Assembly (NCBI RefSeq): GCF_025698545.1
Contig: NC_068570.1
Location: 186,001 to 250,000, forward strand
Length of the DNA: 64,000 bases
Direction of reading: 5' to 3'
From: Gossypium raimondii
Lineage: Eukaryota; Streptophyta; Magnoliopsida; Malvales; Malvaceae
Shown: in pieces, positions 1 through 10,880 of the stretch
Numbering within the stretch: position 1 is the first letter of the stretch
How the letters are laid out: each line of letters begins with the position of its first letter
Program-made: the position numbers and the translations under genes
Notes under the pieces: model-generated
The model's input: the letters and a program-made list of their open reading frames with translations, nothing else
What the model was told of the DNA's origin: nothing
Database searches by the model: none

Positions 1-809
1 CACGCACGACAAAGACAATTTAGGAATCCAGTATGTGGTCTGTCTTCGTATCTAACCTCTTTGTTCCTGCTGCATTGTGTTTTGTTTTAACCTTTATGTA
101 TTTCGATCCATTTTCCGTCGCTTAAACGCGCTCAGTTTATTTCCTTACAGGTCATACCTTGTGCGGTTTTGTCGTTGTTTATTCATCCAACAACAAGTCA
201 TCTTTTATTCAATAGGATTTGCTGGGCTTTCTGTGTTTACCTCGAAGCTATTTCGGTTCTGCCTCAGTTGCGGCTCATGCAGAACATTCAGGTAAGGCAA
301 CAAGCGATAAGCGCTCGTCGCTCTCAAAACCGACACTTGTTTGAACATAATCACCTTTCCTTTTTGTGTCTCCGTTTCAGATCATCGAACCGTTTACCGC
401 ACATTACGTGTTTGCGTTGGGTGTTGCGAGGTTCTTTAGTTGTGCACATTGGATTATCCAGGTAGAATGGACTTGCATATAGGCTGAACAATGTTTCTTG
501 ATTGATTGACTTGAATGTTGGATCTAAATGAGCGCACGTTCTTTTGCCTAGGTATTCGACACTCGAGGGCGCTTATTGACGGCTCTGGGATACGGATTAT
601 GGCCTTGTTTCGTCCTGCTTTCCGAGATTGTTCAGACTTCCATTTTGGCAGATTTTTGCTACTACTATGTTAAAAAGTGAGTATTGTGCATGAATTTTAC
701 AACATGCCTTCAATTGATAAATTCGTCGTTAAAAGCTTTTATTTTCCTTCAATTTAACAGTATCCTCGGCGGACAACTCGTCGTGCGACTCCCCTCCGGT
801 GTGGTGTAA
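1..809 (+). CDS. ERD2-like / KDEL-receptor family protein, 3' part
   Basis: The 5' exons lie outside the window. Visible coding exons are 2-37, 151-291, 381-461, 552-676 and 761-809, all with GT-AG borders and matching phases, giving the last 143 residues. The protein is rich in hydrophobic segments and carries family blocks such as WAFCVYLEAISVLPQL, FTAHYVFALG and DFCYYYVK. KDEL receptors are seven-helix Golgi proteins that return escaped luminal proteins to the ER. Plants also have a group of longer ERD2-related proteins, and this one ends LPSGVV as I remember for that group; its cargo is not established. An AATAAA lies about 80 bases after the stop. Family is confident; the exact paralogue is less so (At1g75760/At1g19970 type by memory). 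Confidence 0.9.
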
Positions 810-891
810 ACTTTGAAGGTAGCAAAATAAGGATGGCTAGTGTACTTTCATTCTCTTGTGGCGGCAACTAAGGCAATGATTACGAGGAATC

Positions 892-897
892 AATAAA
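892..897 (+). terminator. Poly(A) signal of ERD2-like gene
   Basis: An exact AATAAA stands 83 bases after the stop codon of the ERD2-like gene, followed by AT-rich DNA. It is a plausible near-upstream element, although plant poly(A) signals are loose. Confidence 0.5.
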
Positions 898-1040
898 GTT
901 AAGGATGAATTATATTTGTTCATATACGTAGTTCATTTGAATATTTCACCAAAATAAACTATATAGTATCATCAGGTTTAATGTTGTAAGAGCTATGTCG
1001 GTTGTCAAACTGATCAAATCATAATGATTTTTGATTCAAT

Positions 1041-1560
1041 CAATTTAACCATTACAAAATAAAAATAAAAATAGATAAATACAAATAACTAATAACATAA
1101 AACATTTTTCTTTTAAAACTGAGAAATATTTAAAGCCCAGAGAGATACAACAAACAAAAGCCCAAGGACTAAGCCCAAAATCCCAACAAACGTTTCCAGA
1201 GTCGCCAAGCAAGGAGGAAGAGGGAGAGAGCATTGGCATCATGACGAGAGGTCACTGCAATTGACCCAATGGCATGCACCCCTCCGACGGAGGTCATGAC
1301 ATTGTGAAGCACAAAAAAGACACCGAGGTTGCCACAAAACAAGCAAGAACACCAATAGAGTAGGAGCCAAGGTCGAAAACAAACTTAGAAGATCAGCAAC
1401 AACAGCTACCAGGAGGAACTGGTGTGATGACACTAAAGTCCATCGAAGATTAGATCATGTGAAACACCAGAGAGTCATCGACGTCGTAGCACCAAGAGCA
1501 AAGGGCTTTGCTAAGCAGAGGAACGATAAATAATATCCGTCAAAACACCATAGTATCCGT
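1041..1560. other. GC-richer block, possible decayed element or gene remnant
   Basis: This stretch is clearly less AT-rich than its surroundings. On the minus strand it holds two short open frames (to about 65 codons) that resemble nothing I know. It could be the 5' part of a dead LINE or an old gene piece. No motif supports either choice. Confidence 0.3.
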
Positions 1561-4180
1561 CATTATAGCTTTAATCGTTCTCCAAGTTTATAATATTAGA
1601 TTTATTTGGTTCAACCATCGGATAAAGATATTTGGCGAGAGTTATTGTGTCATTGCATGTTAAAACGAAACTCCTCCCTTGAGCTTGGAAAGGACATAAG
1701 AGAGCTATTCATGTAGAGTCCAGAAAAAGGACCATTTCAGTTAACCACCAACTTGGGAATCGGAGTTGGGTACAAAATGCTTAACATTTATTCGACTTAT
1801 TAATACCAAACTCCAGAAGGGATACTTGCAGTTTCAAATATAAATATATATTCGAATAATTATAAAATTAAATTAATACAAAACAATATATTTCATTCGC
1901 AGTTCTTGTTTTCCTTATAAAAGAAAGGTGGAATGGAATAGGGATCATCCTTTGCAAGCTGTGAGGCATTAAGTTTTAATGATTGGGGGAGTAGGCAGCC
2001 AGCTGTGACATATTCTTATCTTTATAGACCCTTTGTTTTCTTTTGTACCAAACTTGACTTTTGGTTTGGTTCTAGGTTCACAGTTCCCGATGTTAGTCCA
2101 ACCATGACAGAGACAATGATTTTCATTCGTGCGTGTGTGTGTCCAAATGGCCCTACCCTCCCCTCCCCTACAGTTAGTAATAGTTCCCTTTATCCATTTA
2201 CTTCATATATGATCTGGCTGGATAAACTACGAATGAGGTTTTCAACTTCCTATAGGTGCCAGCCTGCCTCGCTGATTTTCAATATTTATAGGGACTTAGA
2301 TTTTTATTTTACAGAATTAGATATTTTGATTATGGTTTATAAGTAAAATAGGTACAAATATTAACTTATATATATATATTATCATATTTATACCTTATGT
2401 CTCATTAGATACTTCGCGATAACCAAATTATATCAATTAAAAACCTAAAACTTTGTATCTTGTGGACCCTTTACCTCATTAGCCCACAAGATGAACACAT
2501 ATTGTGGGAACCAATGCATCTAGCTTCATTGTCTTAATATAATAATTCATATTTGGGCTAAATTTTAACTTTTTAAAATATCAAAATATATTAGGGTTAG
2601 TGGGGAATCGAAATCATTAGCTGCTGAATGCTGATAGTAGTTAAGCAGTGCACTAAAATGCTCAAAAGGTATAACACCATCTTTAATACAGCTAAAACAA
2701 AGGCATAATTGGGCATTGAGTTGAGCACAACTCTATATGCCCTAAAAAGGGTCACTAAAATTCATTTTCGAAACATACTTCCAGAACTGCTGAAATTGAA
2801 ATTCGATGGATAAGTATCAGCCACTTACAGCTGTTGTGGAAAGGGAGACTTTGATACAGCTGTCCCAATTGATTGCATTTTATTTTTGCATCATCAAGTG
2901 CTCAAATTGGCCTAATTTTGATTTTAGTCCCTCTACTATATGAAGATCCATTCATTTGCCCTACATTAAACTTCGACTCCAATTCTCATGCACGCGAACC
3001 TTTCCCTTTTACTAATTCTTACAAGCTTAATAACATCATCACAACCAATAGTGTTACCAATTTCGGTATAATAAAAAACATTATAAAAGTAGAGGGACTA
3101 AATTTTGAATTTTGATATAACCGAGTTTTTTTTCAATTTCATTAATTAGTTTCCATAATTTCTAGATGCCTCCAAATGTAGCAGTGTCACTCATATGATA
3201 TAGAATTGTAAGGTAGTCCCTTTTGAGTTCCAATTTCAAATTTGGTTGCATCGATGTGACGAAAAATATTGAAGAAGGCATCCAAATATAGGAGGCCGAA
3301 TGATAATATGAAATCATATAAATATACAAATCATGAAACAGACGTCAGAGGATCCATTGTTTTCACTTTTGCCCAAATTATCTGCTTTTATTATCAATGG
3401 GGAAATAGTAGTGGGAGCTAGCAGCCTTATTCCCTTTTTTTTTTTTTATTACTTGAATTATAATGATGGGCAAAAAGCCCGAACAATAAATGTGACTAGC
3501 GCAACTCGAACTCAGATTATATTTAGGACAATAAACACCGTTAACCATCAAACCATCACATGGAGTTCTAGTCCCTCAAATTCTTTAAACCTAGTATGAA
3601 CATATAATATATATATTTATATGAATGCATTTGGGAGATTTTTCTATTATAAAGACCGGGTTAAATTAATATCGTCCTTATACTATTAAAAAGTAATAAA
3701 TAATGTCAATTTTTAACAATGTTAACTGCTATTGTCATTTTTAAACACTAAATGCTAATTTTGTTTGAATTTGGCCTTATTTGATCTTTTTAATAATTAA
3801 AGATTAAATTGATCAATTTAATAGTAGAGAGACTAATTTGATCAATTCCTATAATAAAGGGACTTCGTAAGTAGTATTACTTTGACGGAGAGTCGAGATA
3901 ATTAAAAAAAAAAAAGGAGCCAAAGCTAAACAGAGTTAATGTTAAAATGGCTTATATTAAACAATTAATTAATGGAGGGACCAAAATATTATCTCATCTA
4001 ACTAAGGTCCAAATTTTGATACTTCATTTTAAATAAAAGCATTTAAATTTATTTTTAAAATACTTTTAATGAGCTATTATTTGATTTACTAAGGATATAT
4101 ATCAATGAATATTTTGGTATTTTCAAACACTTAAAATCAATGAATTTAATTTATTTAGAATAGTTTGTTTCTTAGTTTTT
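1561..4180. other. AT-rich spacer with small foldbacks
   Basis: No gene is visible. A small inverted repeat lies at about 2915-3110, where a phrase like 'ttttagtccctctacta' returns inverted as 'agtagagggactaaa'; this is typical of a short foldback element. A second loose foldback with 'gtcctta...ctat' type ends lies at about 3660-3880. The rest is simple AT-rich sequence. Confidence 0.4.
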
Positions 4181-4637
4181 AGGTATAAAGATCAATTTAG
4201 TCCCTAACATTTATTTATTTGGCCATTTTGGTTATTTTGGTCCTCAACCTTTAAAATTTAGTCAAATTGTTTGCTTTTTCACGGAAAACTGACTGAACTG
4301 TCAACATTTTAATGACACTGATGTGGCAGCTCATGTGGCATTTTACGTATAATTCACGACTAACATGGATAAATTTTCTAAAAGTTTGTATGAACTTTTT
4401 AAAAATTTGTTGATTTTTAAATATATATATTTTGAATTTATATGAATTATACGTGGACTACCACGTTAGAGGCCACATCAATGTTGTAAAATTTTAACAG
4501 TTCAGTCAAATTTTTCATCCAAAAGCAAGTAATTTAACTAAAATTTAAAGGTTGAGGGTCAAAATGACCTTGAAAAAATAATAAAGACTAAAATGACAAA
4601 TGAATAAATGTTAGGGACTAAATTTATGTTTATGCCT
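4181..4637. repeat. Foldback element, family B, copy 1
   Basis: The two ends are inverted copies: the left reads AGGTATAAAGATCAATTTAG, and the right end is its near reverse complement finishing TTTATGCCT. The arms are about 200 bases long with phrases such as 'tagtccctaacattta' on both sides, and the loop is AT-rich. There is no coding capacity. A second copy sits in intron 5 of the endoglucanase gene (about 42599-43090). Confidence 0.6.
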
Positions 4638-5715
4638 AATTTTCATCATAGTGCTATATAAATAGACTTGTGTGTATGAAAATTTCTCTCTTTTACAAAA
4701 TTTGGTATATTTTATTGTTTAGAATTTAGATTTTATATATTTAGGAATTATTAAACCTTATTATCGCTTATTAATATTTATGTGGATATATCACTCCTGG
4801 CTCGAAGAGGAATACATTCAAATCGTAAAATGGACGAGTACACTTGTGATTTCTTACATGTAAAGAGTCAAATTCTGGACAATTATGAATTTAAAATTTA
4901 ATACAAGTCTTCATCATTACAACAATAATTTAGAACACAATTTTTTTATACAAATTACGTATTACTGAAAGAGATAAATATCGTACATAATGTTAATAAA
5001 TAATTTTATTATTCGATCTCATAATGTGAATATAAAATGAATACCTTTGACTAATAGAAAATGTTGTTTATGATTTAAAACATAAGAAAAATGAGAAAAT
5101 TTAATTAATTAATGAAAAGGAAAAAGAAAACTACCCAATAATCTGACATGGATGCCATTGAATTTGCATGCACCGGCCTACTATTAGCTGGCCATGGATG
5201 GAGGTGGTTGAATTATTCCTTTGTTTAAGTTTTAAAATATAAGATTTTATAAATTTAATTTTTTTTAATATTGTTTATAATTTTAAAATAGTTTAATTAA
5301 AATTTTTTAAAAAATTTATTGCTAAAGTTTTTGACCCTTTAGTTTCAAAAAGTTTTAATTTACTTTAAATAAAAATAGGGATCAAATTAAATAAACATAT
5401 AAAATTTAAAACTAATTTTATTATTACACCTTATACATAAACGTCAAATTTTAATAAACAGTTGGAGTTTATTTACCCATTTTCTGTAAGAAAGCTAAAA
5501 TGTAATTTAGAGTATAGTATAAAGGTTTTGTCGTAATTTGAATTTTTTTGTTTTGTGTTGACAAGACACTCTCATGTCTTGTCTAAGACATGACCATTGA
5601 TCTCAAGTTCATATAGTACGGATTTGTCATCTCCAGAACAATATTATTCCCAAAGCAAATAAAACAGAAACTTTGAAATAATTTAGAGATTTTGTACTTA
5701 TATATTTCAAGGACT
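4638..5715. other. AT-rich spacer, no gene seen
   Basis: Very AT-rich DNA between a foldback element and the Mutator-like element. I see no open frame of interest, RNA gene or clear repeat boundary. Confidence 0.4.
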
Positions 5716-5725
5716 AAAATAAACA

Positions 5726-7371
5726 GGGTTTTTTTACAAAATTATTATAAAAAAATAAAAAATAATTAAAATATTATAATTTTTTTATTTATCAAAATAT
5801 ACAAAAAAATAAAAAAAACAAAAAAAAACATATACAGCCTGATCAGGCCAATCACATGGGAGGCAGCAAAGGTGGCAATGAGATCCGCGACACCAATGAT
5901 GCCAAAGAGATTGGCGGCACAAATGGTGCCAAAGGATTAAAATGTAACTTTTTGCAGTTTTAAGGACCTAACATGCAAATTTATGGGAACTATTCTCTAT
6001 TCTCTATTCTTTATTCTCATTTAATAACTCTATTTTAATTTAATAAACTATTCTCATTTAATAACTCTATTTTAATTTAATAAACTATTCTTATTTAATA
6101 ACTCTATTTTAATTTAATAAACTATAAATTTTTTAAATTAAAATAGAGTTATTAAATGAGAATAGTTTATTAAATTAAAATAGAGTTATTAAATGAGAAT
6201 AGTTTATTAAATTAAAATAGAGTTATTAAATGAGAATAGAGAATAGAGAATAGTTTATTAAATTAAAATAGAGTTATTACTTAATTAGAATTCTCTCATT
6301 TAATAACTCTATTTTAATTTAAAAAATTAAATTAAAATAGTTTACTTAATTTTTTAAATTAAAATAGAGTTATTAAATGAGAATAGTTTATTAAATTAAA
6401 ATAGAGTTATTAAATGAGAATAGTTTATTAAATTAAAATAGAGTTATTAAATGAGAATAGAGAATAGAGAATAGTTTATTAAATTAAAATAGAGTTATTA
6501 AATGAGAATAGTTTATTAAATTAAAATAGAGTTATTAAATAAGAATAGTTTATTAAATAAGAATAGTTTATTAAATTAAAATAGAGTTATTACTTAACTA
6601 GAATTCTAAGTATCTTAATTATCACTTAACTAATATTAGATTTAATTAAAAAATTAATAGAAATACAGGCATGCCTTATTGAAAACTAGAAGTAATAATA
6701 AAACTGATCACCCATAAATGTAACCCAAATAGAAAAAATAAATTATAATTATAAACTATTCTCATCAAATTTAGTAAATTTTTAAATAAACTATTCTCAT
6801 CAAATTACTAAAATAATACATAAAATGCGAATTAGTTTATACTTTTTAAATAGCTTTACTTTAGGTAAAATATATTTACTTTAATAATAAAATAAAGGGC
6901 TTTTATGAGTAAAAGTATAGATTAAGAGCTTATTTAACTACAAAAATAGGTTGAGGGCTTATTTATTAAATAAAAAGTGAGTTAAAAGAGAATAAAAATA
7001 AATAAATAAGGAGGGCTTAAAAGGCAATTAGCCACATTTCAATTTTAGTGCGCACAGCAGCAATTCACTTTTAAAATTTAAAATGATAAATTTACATATC
7101 AAGTCCTTAAAATTATAGAAAGTTACATTTTAGTCCTTTAGCACCATTCGTGCCGCCAATCTCTTTGGCACCATTGGTGCCCCCAATCTCTTTGGCACCT
7201 TTGGTGCCGGCAATGTGATTGGCCTGATCTGACTGTGTCATGTTTTTTTTCTGTTTTTTGTTTTTTAAGTATATTTTAGTAAATAAAAAAATTATAATAT
7301 TTTGGTAAATAAAAAAAGTTATAATATTTTGGTTATTTTTTATTTTTTTATAATAATTTTGTAAAAAACCC
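5726..7371. mobile_element. Non-autonomous Mutator-like element (1646 bp)
   Basis: Long terminal inverted repeats start GGGTTTTTTTACAAAATTAT on the left (5726) and end in the near reverse complement at 7371. The arms run about 235-270 bases. Directly outside them the 10-base sequence AAAATAAACA is present on both sides (5716-5725 and 7372-7381) without a mismatch. Long inverted repeats with a 9-11 base target duplication are the hallmark of Mutator-like elements. No transposase is encoded; the interior is a repeat tract. The open frame on the minus strand at 7113-7406 only translates the terminal repeat and is not a gene. Confidence 0.8.
5990..6600. repeat. Tandem and inverted AT-rich repeat tract inside the Mutator-like element
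   Basis: A phrase of about 36 bases (core 'aataactctattttaattt', then 'aataaactattctcattt') is repeated several times in one orientation up to about 6130 and then many times in the reverse orientation to about 6600, with one short switch near 6290-6330. The tract can fold into a very long hairpin. It makes up over a third of the element. Confidence 0.75.
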
Positions 7372-7381
7372 AAAATAAACA
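7372..7381. repeat. Target-site duplication of Mutator-like element (right copy)
   Basis: AAAATAAACA is identical to 5716-5725 on the other side of the element. The perfect match suggests a fairly recent insertion. Confidence 0.75.
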
Positions 7382-7873
7382 TTTTAAAGAATAGTAAAAA
7401 AACCAAAGTGGTGGGCTATGCCTATGTCCCTGTTTTTCAAACCCCAGACTGATAGATATCATGACAAAAATCCCAAGTTTTTTTTGTCTAATTTATTAAC
7501 CCCACAGGAAAAATATGGTAATAAATAAAAATTAAAAATATAAAATTAGGTTAATATTTGATATATTGATCATATATAATTTTATAATTATTATTAAATA
7601 AAATAATGTTTTATCTTTTTAATAATACGTAATTATTTGATTTATTGATAATATATAAAAGGGTCGGAATATAAATGTGAGAAAGAAATGGGTACTTTAT
7701 TATTCCAGATGGTTCCAGTGGGGTTGTTCCTCCACCAGATATTTCCCAACAAGCTCACCATTTTCACATTTCTTTTTTTATTTCTCCTTAGCTTACAGCT
7801 TATCCTATTTCACCAGTTTACTACAACCATTAATTATTCTTTTCTTTGCTCTGTCCACTCAACTTTTTGGGGG

Positions 7874-7882
7874 CTATATATA
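7874..7882 (+). promoter_or_regulatory. TATA box of first GASA gene
   Basis: CTATATATA lies 90-98 bases before the start codon, leaving room for a leader of about 65 bases. No other TATA-like motif is as close to the gene. Confidence 0.6.
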
Positions 7883-7971
7883 CGTGAAATACTTCACTTA
7901 TGTTCCACACAAGAACACTAAAGACGCACAAGAACCAAACACGGTTTCTCTATTATTTTCTTGTCTTACTT

Positions 7972-8379
7972 ATGGCCGTCTTTAAGGCTTTCATTGCTTC
8001 ACTTCTCATCTCTCTTCTCCTTCTCCAACTTGTTGCTGCTGATCAACTGGTGACAAGTGCCAGCAAGCGCAAGGGAACTGCCCCCCCTGCGAAAATTGGT
8101 AATTGTCGAGAAAATTAATGTTGTAGGAAGCTAAGAGGGCATTAAGACACTTTCTAAACATGTTGATTTTGTGTTTGGCTTTCTTTTTGTTTTTCAGACT
8201 GCGGCGGGGCTTGTGCGGCGAGGTGCCGATTATCATCGAGGCCACACCTATGCAAGAGGGCATGCGGGACATGTTGCGCACGCTGCAACTGTGTTCCACC
8301 GGGGACAGCCGGTAACCAAGAAATGTGTCCTTGCTATGCTAGCTTGACCACCCACGGTGGCCGACGCAAGTGCCCTTGA
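7972..8379 (+). CDS. GASA/snakin-family cysteine-rich secreted peptide (copy 1)
   Basis: Exons are 7972-8098 and 8198-8379, joined in phase (ATT G|AC) to give 102 residues. Residues 1-23 form a leucine-rich signal peptide ending ...LVAA. A short basic linker follows, then a C-terminal domain of about 60 residues with all twelve cysteines of the family, including CGTCC, CNCVPPGT and the terminal GGRRKCP. GASA proteins are gibberellin-regulated secreted peptides, with roles in growth, redox balance or antimicrobial defence depending on the member. The gene is closest in character to Arabidopsis GASA1 (At1g75750). An AATAAA stands at 8433. A second GASA gene follows 4 kb downstream in the same direction, so this looks like a tandem duplication. 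Confidence 0.95.
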
Positions 8380-8439
8380 GTGTTAATCGACAATCGGAAC
8401 GGATCTTTCTCTTTTGATGTTGTTATGAAATTAATAAAC

Positions 8440-9300
8440 GTATGCATGGTTTAGTTAAAAAAAAAAAAAGCACGACTCATTTGACTTAATCACTTGTTTT
8501 TTTTAGCGATATTATATGATGTATGATTTCTTATTTTGAGTTTGAATATATAAAAAACAAATAATCGAGATTTTCTTTATTTTCATTTACATGGTCTCAT
8601 CGGCAAATGATATCTACCGGATATCTCATCATCACCTTTGTTATAGATGGAAATAAACTGCATCCAACGAGAAGCACTTGATAAAAAAAAATTAATGACT
8701 TAAATAATGCGATATTGAATAGGTTTTAATGTATGAGTTGTAAAAGCATAGGGATTTAATTTATATTATATGCGACAAAGGCATAATTATATTGAATTCC
8801 ATTTAATTAATTGATTAAAGAATGCGATTTAAGTATATTCTTAGAGAAGAGAATTTTGAAACTGATGATATCATTTTCGAAGGAAATGAAAGTATGCAGC
8901 TGTTTATAGAGAGCGATTATTTTATCTATTTATTTTACACCAGAAAAATTTAAAATTTTCATTTAATATCTACCCTAAGCCTAAACCTTGTATCCATATA
9001 TATTCAAACATTAATTCAACTCCTCTCTTAAAAAAGATAAAGAAAATCTTAAAGTTGTGTCATTGTTGGTGGTCGTTGCCTACTTTCTCCCACATATTTT
9101 TCCTATTTTCTTCTCCACCGGCGTAGCTACGGGCAGGCAATGCCTTTCACCCCTTTAGCTAAGTGATAGTGATAGAATAACAATTTTACTCCATTTTAGT
9201 TATAATTTAAGCATTTTCTTTTACTTTTAATCTCTCCTTATTTTAGCTTATTACGATCCAAGTCAAAAAAAAAACTGGCCTTAAAAAAGTCAAAGTGTCA
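8440..9300. other. Spacer after first GASA gene
   Basis: AT-rich DNA with no gene. A short phrase at about 9117-9160 ('ccggcgtagctacgggcagg' type) resembles the ends of dispersed repeat family E seen elsewhere in this window, but only one end is recognisable. Confidence 0.35.
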
Positions 9301-9830
9301 TAGCCAACACCCAGCTCGGTAAGATATTATCCACTTTGGACGCACATGACCCTCACGTCTTTGTTATTGGGAGTGCCCATACGCTTTAATGTTGCTACCG
9401 CTTTATGTAGCCCAAATCTTTCTTGTGCTTTGCCGATGTGAGATTTGCCTAGGGTGTTACACTAACCCTAAGTTAAGTTATCGGATTTTCCTATTCTTAG
9501 TTTTGACAACATGAGCTAATTAGCCTAGAATCAATTGAGTCACCTAATTATTAACTAAGCCAATAATTACCCTTAATTTAAGTACTTACCACCCTCATTT
9601 AGGAATACCCTTTTGGTCTCATCTTCACTAAGTATTACCATCTAAGATACCATTTCGGTCTCACCTAGGCAAGCTGATAACTTTTCTGTCTCATAGCTTG
9701 ATACAAGTCTACTCAATAGAATATCTTTTCGGTCTCACATGTCTAAATATTTTACTAGTTCATCAATCTTAATATATTAAGTTCTCTTCAATAAAAACTC
9801 AATTTTAGATAACTATTGTTAAACTTCAAT
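9300..9830. repeat. Unclassified dispersed repeat block with degenerate 35-43 base repeats
   Basis: The block is less AT-rich than its surroundings and reads like plant repeat DNA, with phrases such as 'gatgtgagatttgcctaggg'. From about 9609 to 9745 the phrase 'ttttcggtctcac' recurs four times with small changes and spacing of 33-43 bases. It directly abuts the ABCI1 fragment, so it may be part of the element that carried the fragment. I cannot name the family. Confidence 0.4.
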
Positions 9831-9832
9831 TA

Positions 9833-10198
9833 ATGTCTATGAGGAAGCCTACACTACCTAGAATTCTTCTCAACGATGTGTCTTGCATGAGAAATGCACA
9901 ACAAATCTTGCGGCACGTGAATGGGTCGGTTCATAATGGTGGAGCACTTGTGCTGAAAGGGAGTAATAATGACTCTGGCAAGACCATATTCTTGCGTATG
10001 TTAGCGGGGTTCTCACGACCTTCTGCTGATCAAATGCTTCGGAATGGCCATGACATTAGTCAGTCAGGAACCTTCCACCAATACAAGCTTCAACTAAATT
10101 GGCTTTCCCTCAAGGATGCAGTGAAAGAAAAGTTCATTGTCCTCGACAATGTTCAGTGGTTTGAGGTTCTTGAAGGTAAGCATGGGTTCATTGTATAG
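9833..10198 (+). pseudogene. Broken fragment of ABCI1 (CcmA-type ABC ATPase)
   Basis: The frame translates to a recognisable N-terminal exon of the ABCI1/CcmA ATPase of cytochrome c maturation, with blocks such as LLNDVSCMRNAQQ, FLRMLAGFSRPSA and HQYKLQLNWLSLKDA. The expected P-loop TGTNGSGKST is replaced by KGSNNDSGKT, which has an extra residue and loses the central glycine. After 'GTTCTTGAAG' comes 'gtaagc', a splice donor, and the frame stops soon after; no Walker B, signature or later exon follows. Keeping an intron start argues for a DNA-level copy of the exon, not a processed retrocopy. I regard it as non-functional. Confidence 0.8.
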
Positions 10199-10338
10199 GC
10201 TCCAAGCTCTTGTGGCCTAGCCTTTAATTTGTAACCCTTTGTGTTTTTATGTTTCTTACGTGTTTTACAGTGTACCCATTCCTTTAATTTAATGAAATCT
10301 ATATATTCAAACAAAAAAAAAATCTATATCCAACCCAA

Positions 10339-10375
<37 letters not shown>

Positions 10376-10616
10376 CCAACCTACCGAACAGCCTATTGAG
10401 ATTCTTGAATTGAACAAAGTTGATCAAAATGGTGGTCCTAGATGCTATTAATTTGGTTCGTAAAGCATATAATATTTTGAATGCATGACATCGATAGGGG
10501 AACGCGTCATTGGAACTTTTTAAATAAATGTTAAAGATGAAAAACATGCATGGTTACTTCATATTCAGAAATAAAAGTTATCTACTTTTTCTTACGAATC
10601 ATACTTCAATTAGCAA
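10199..10616. other. Spacer with (TA)n microsatellite
   Basis: No gene is visible. A run of about 16 TA units lies at 10341-10373. Short A-rich stretches occur on both sides. Confidence 0.5.
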
Positions 10617-10880
10617 ATATTACGTGTAGTAGTAAGATGCATTATATTTTTAAGAAGATAACTTAAATTCGAACTTTGGAGATAACATTATCCAAGCGAG
10701 TAGTCATGAGTCCCGAAAAAATTAGTCCTCATAAACCGTGATCAGATACAATTAACAAGTGTTTGGTGTAGTGGTAAGACACATTATGTTTTTAGGAAGA
10801 AAAATTAAATTTTAACCTTAAAAATAACATCATCAAAAGAAATAAAAAAAAATTAATCCTCATAAACATTCATCAAATAT
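10617..10880 (+). repeat. Two SINE-like tRNA-derived copies head to tail
   Basis: Two related units of about 130 bases follow one another (10617-10750 and 10752-10880). The second contains TGGTGTAGTGG at 10764-10774, an exact fit to the pol III box A consensus. Both share 'taagacacattatgtttttagg' type sequence and the tail 'attagtcctcataaac'. A third copy at 27912-28055 keeps a better box B (GATTCGAACCT). This supports a tRNA-derived SINE family; the two adjacent units may be a dimer or two insertions. Confidence 0.6.

Noticed and set aside
7113-7406. 97-codon minus-strand frame with GGTNGAKEI repeats
   Set aside because: It translates the terminal inverted repeat of the Mutator-like element; no start context, family or splice evidence.
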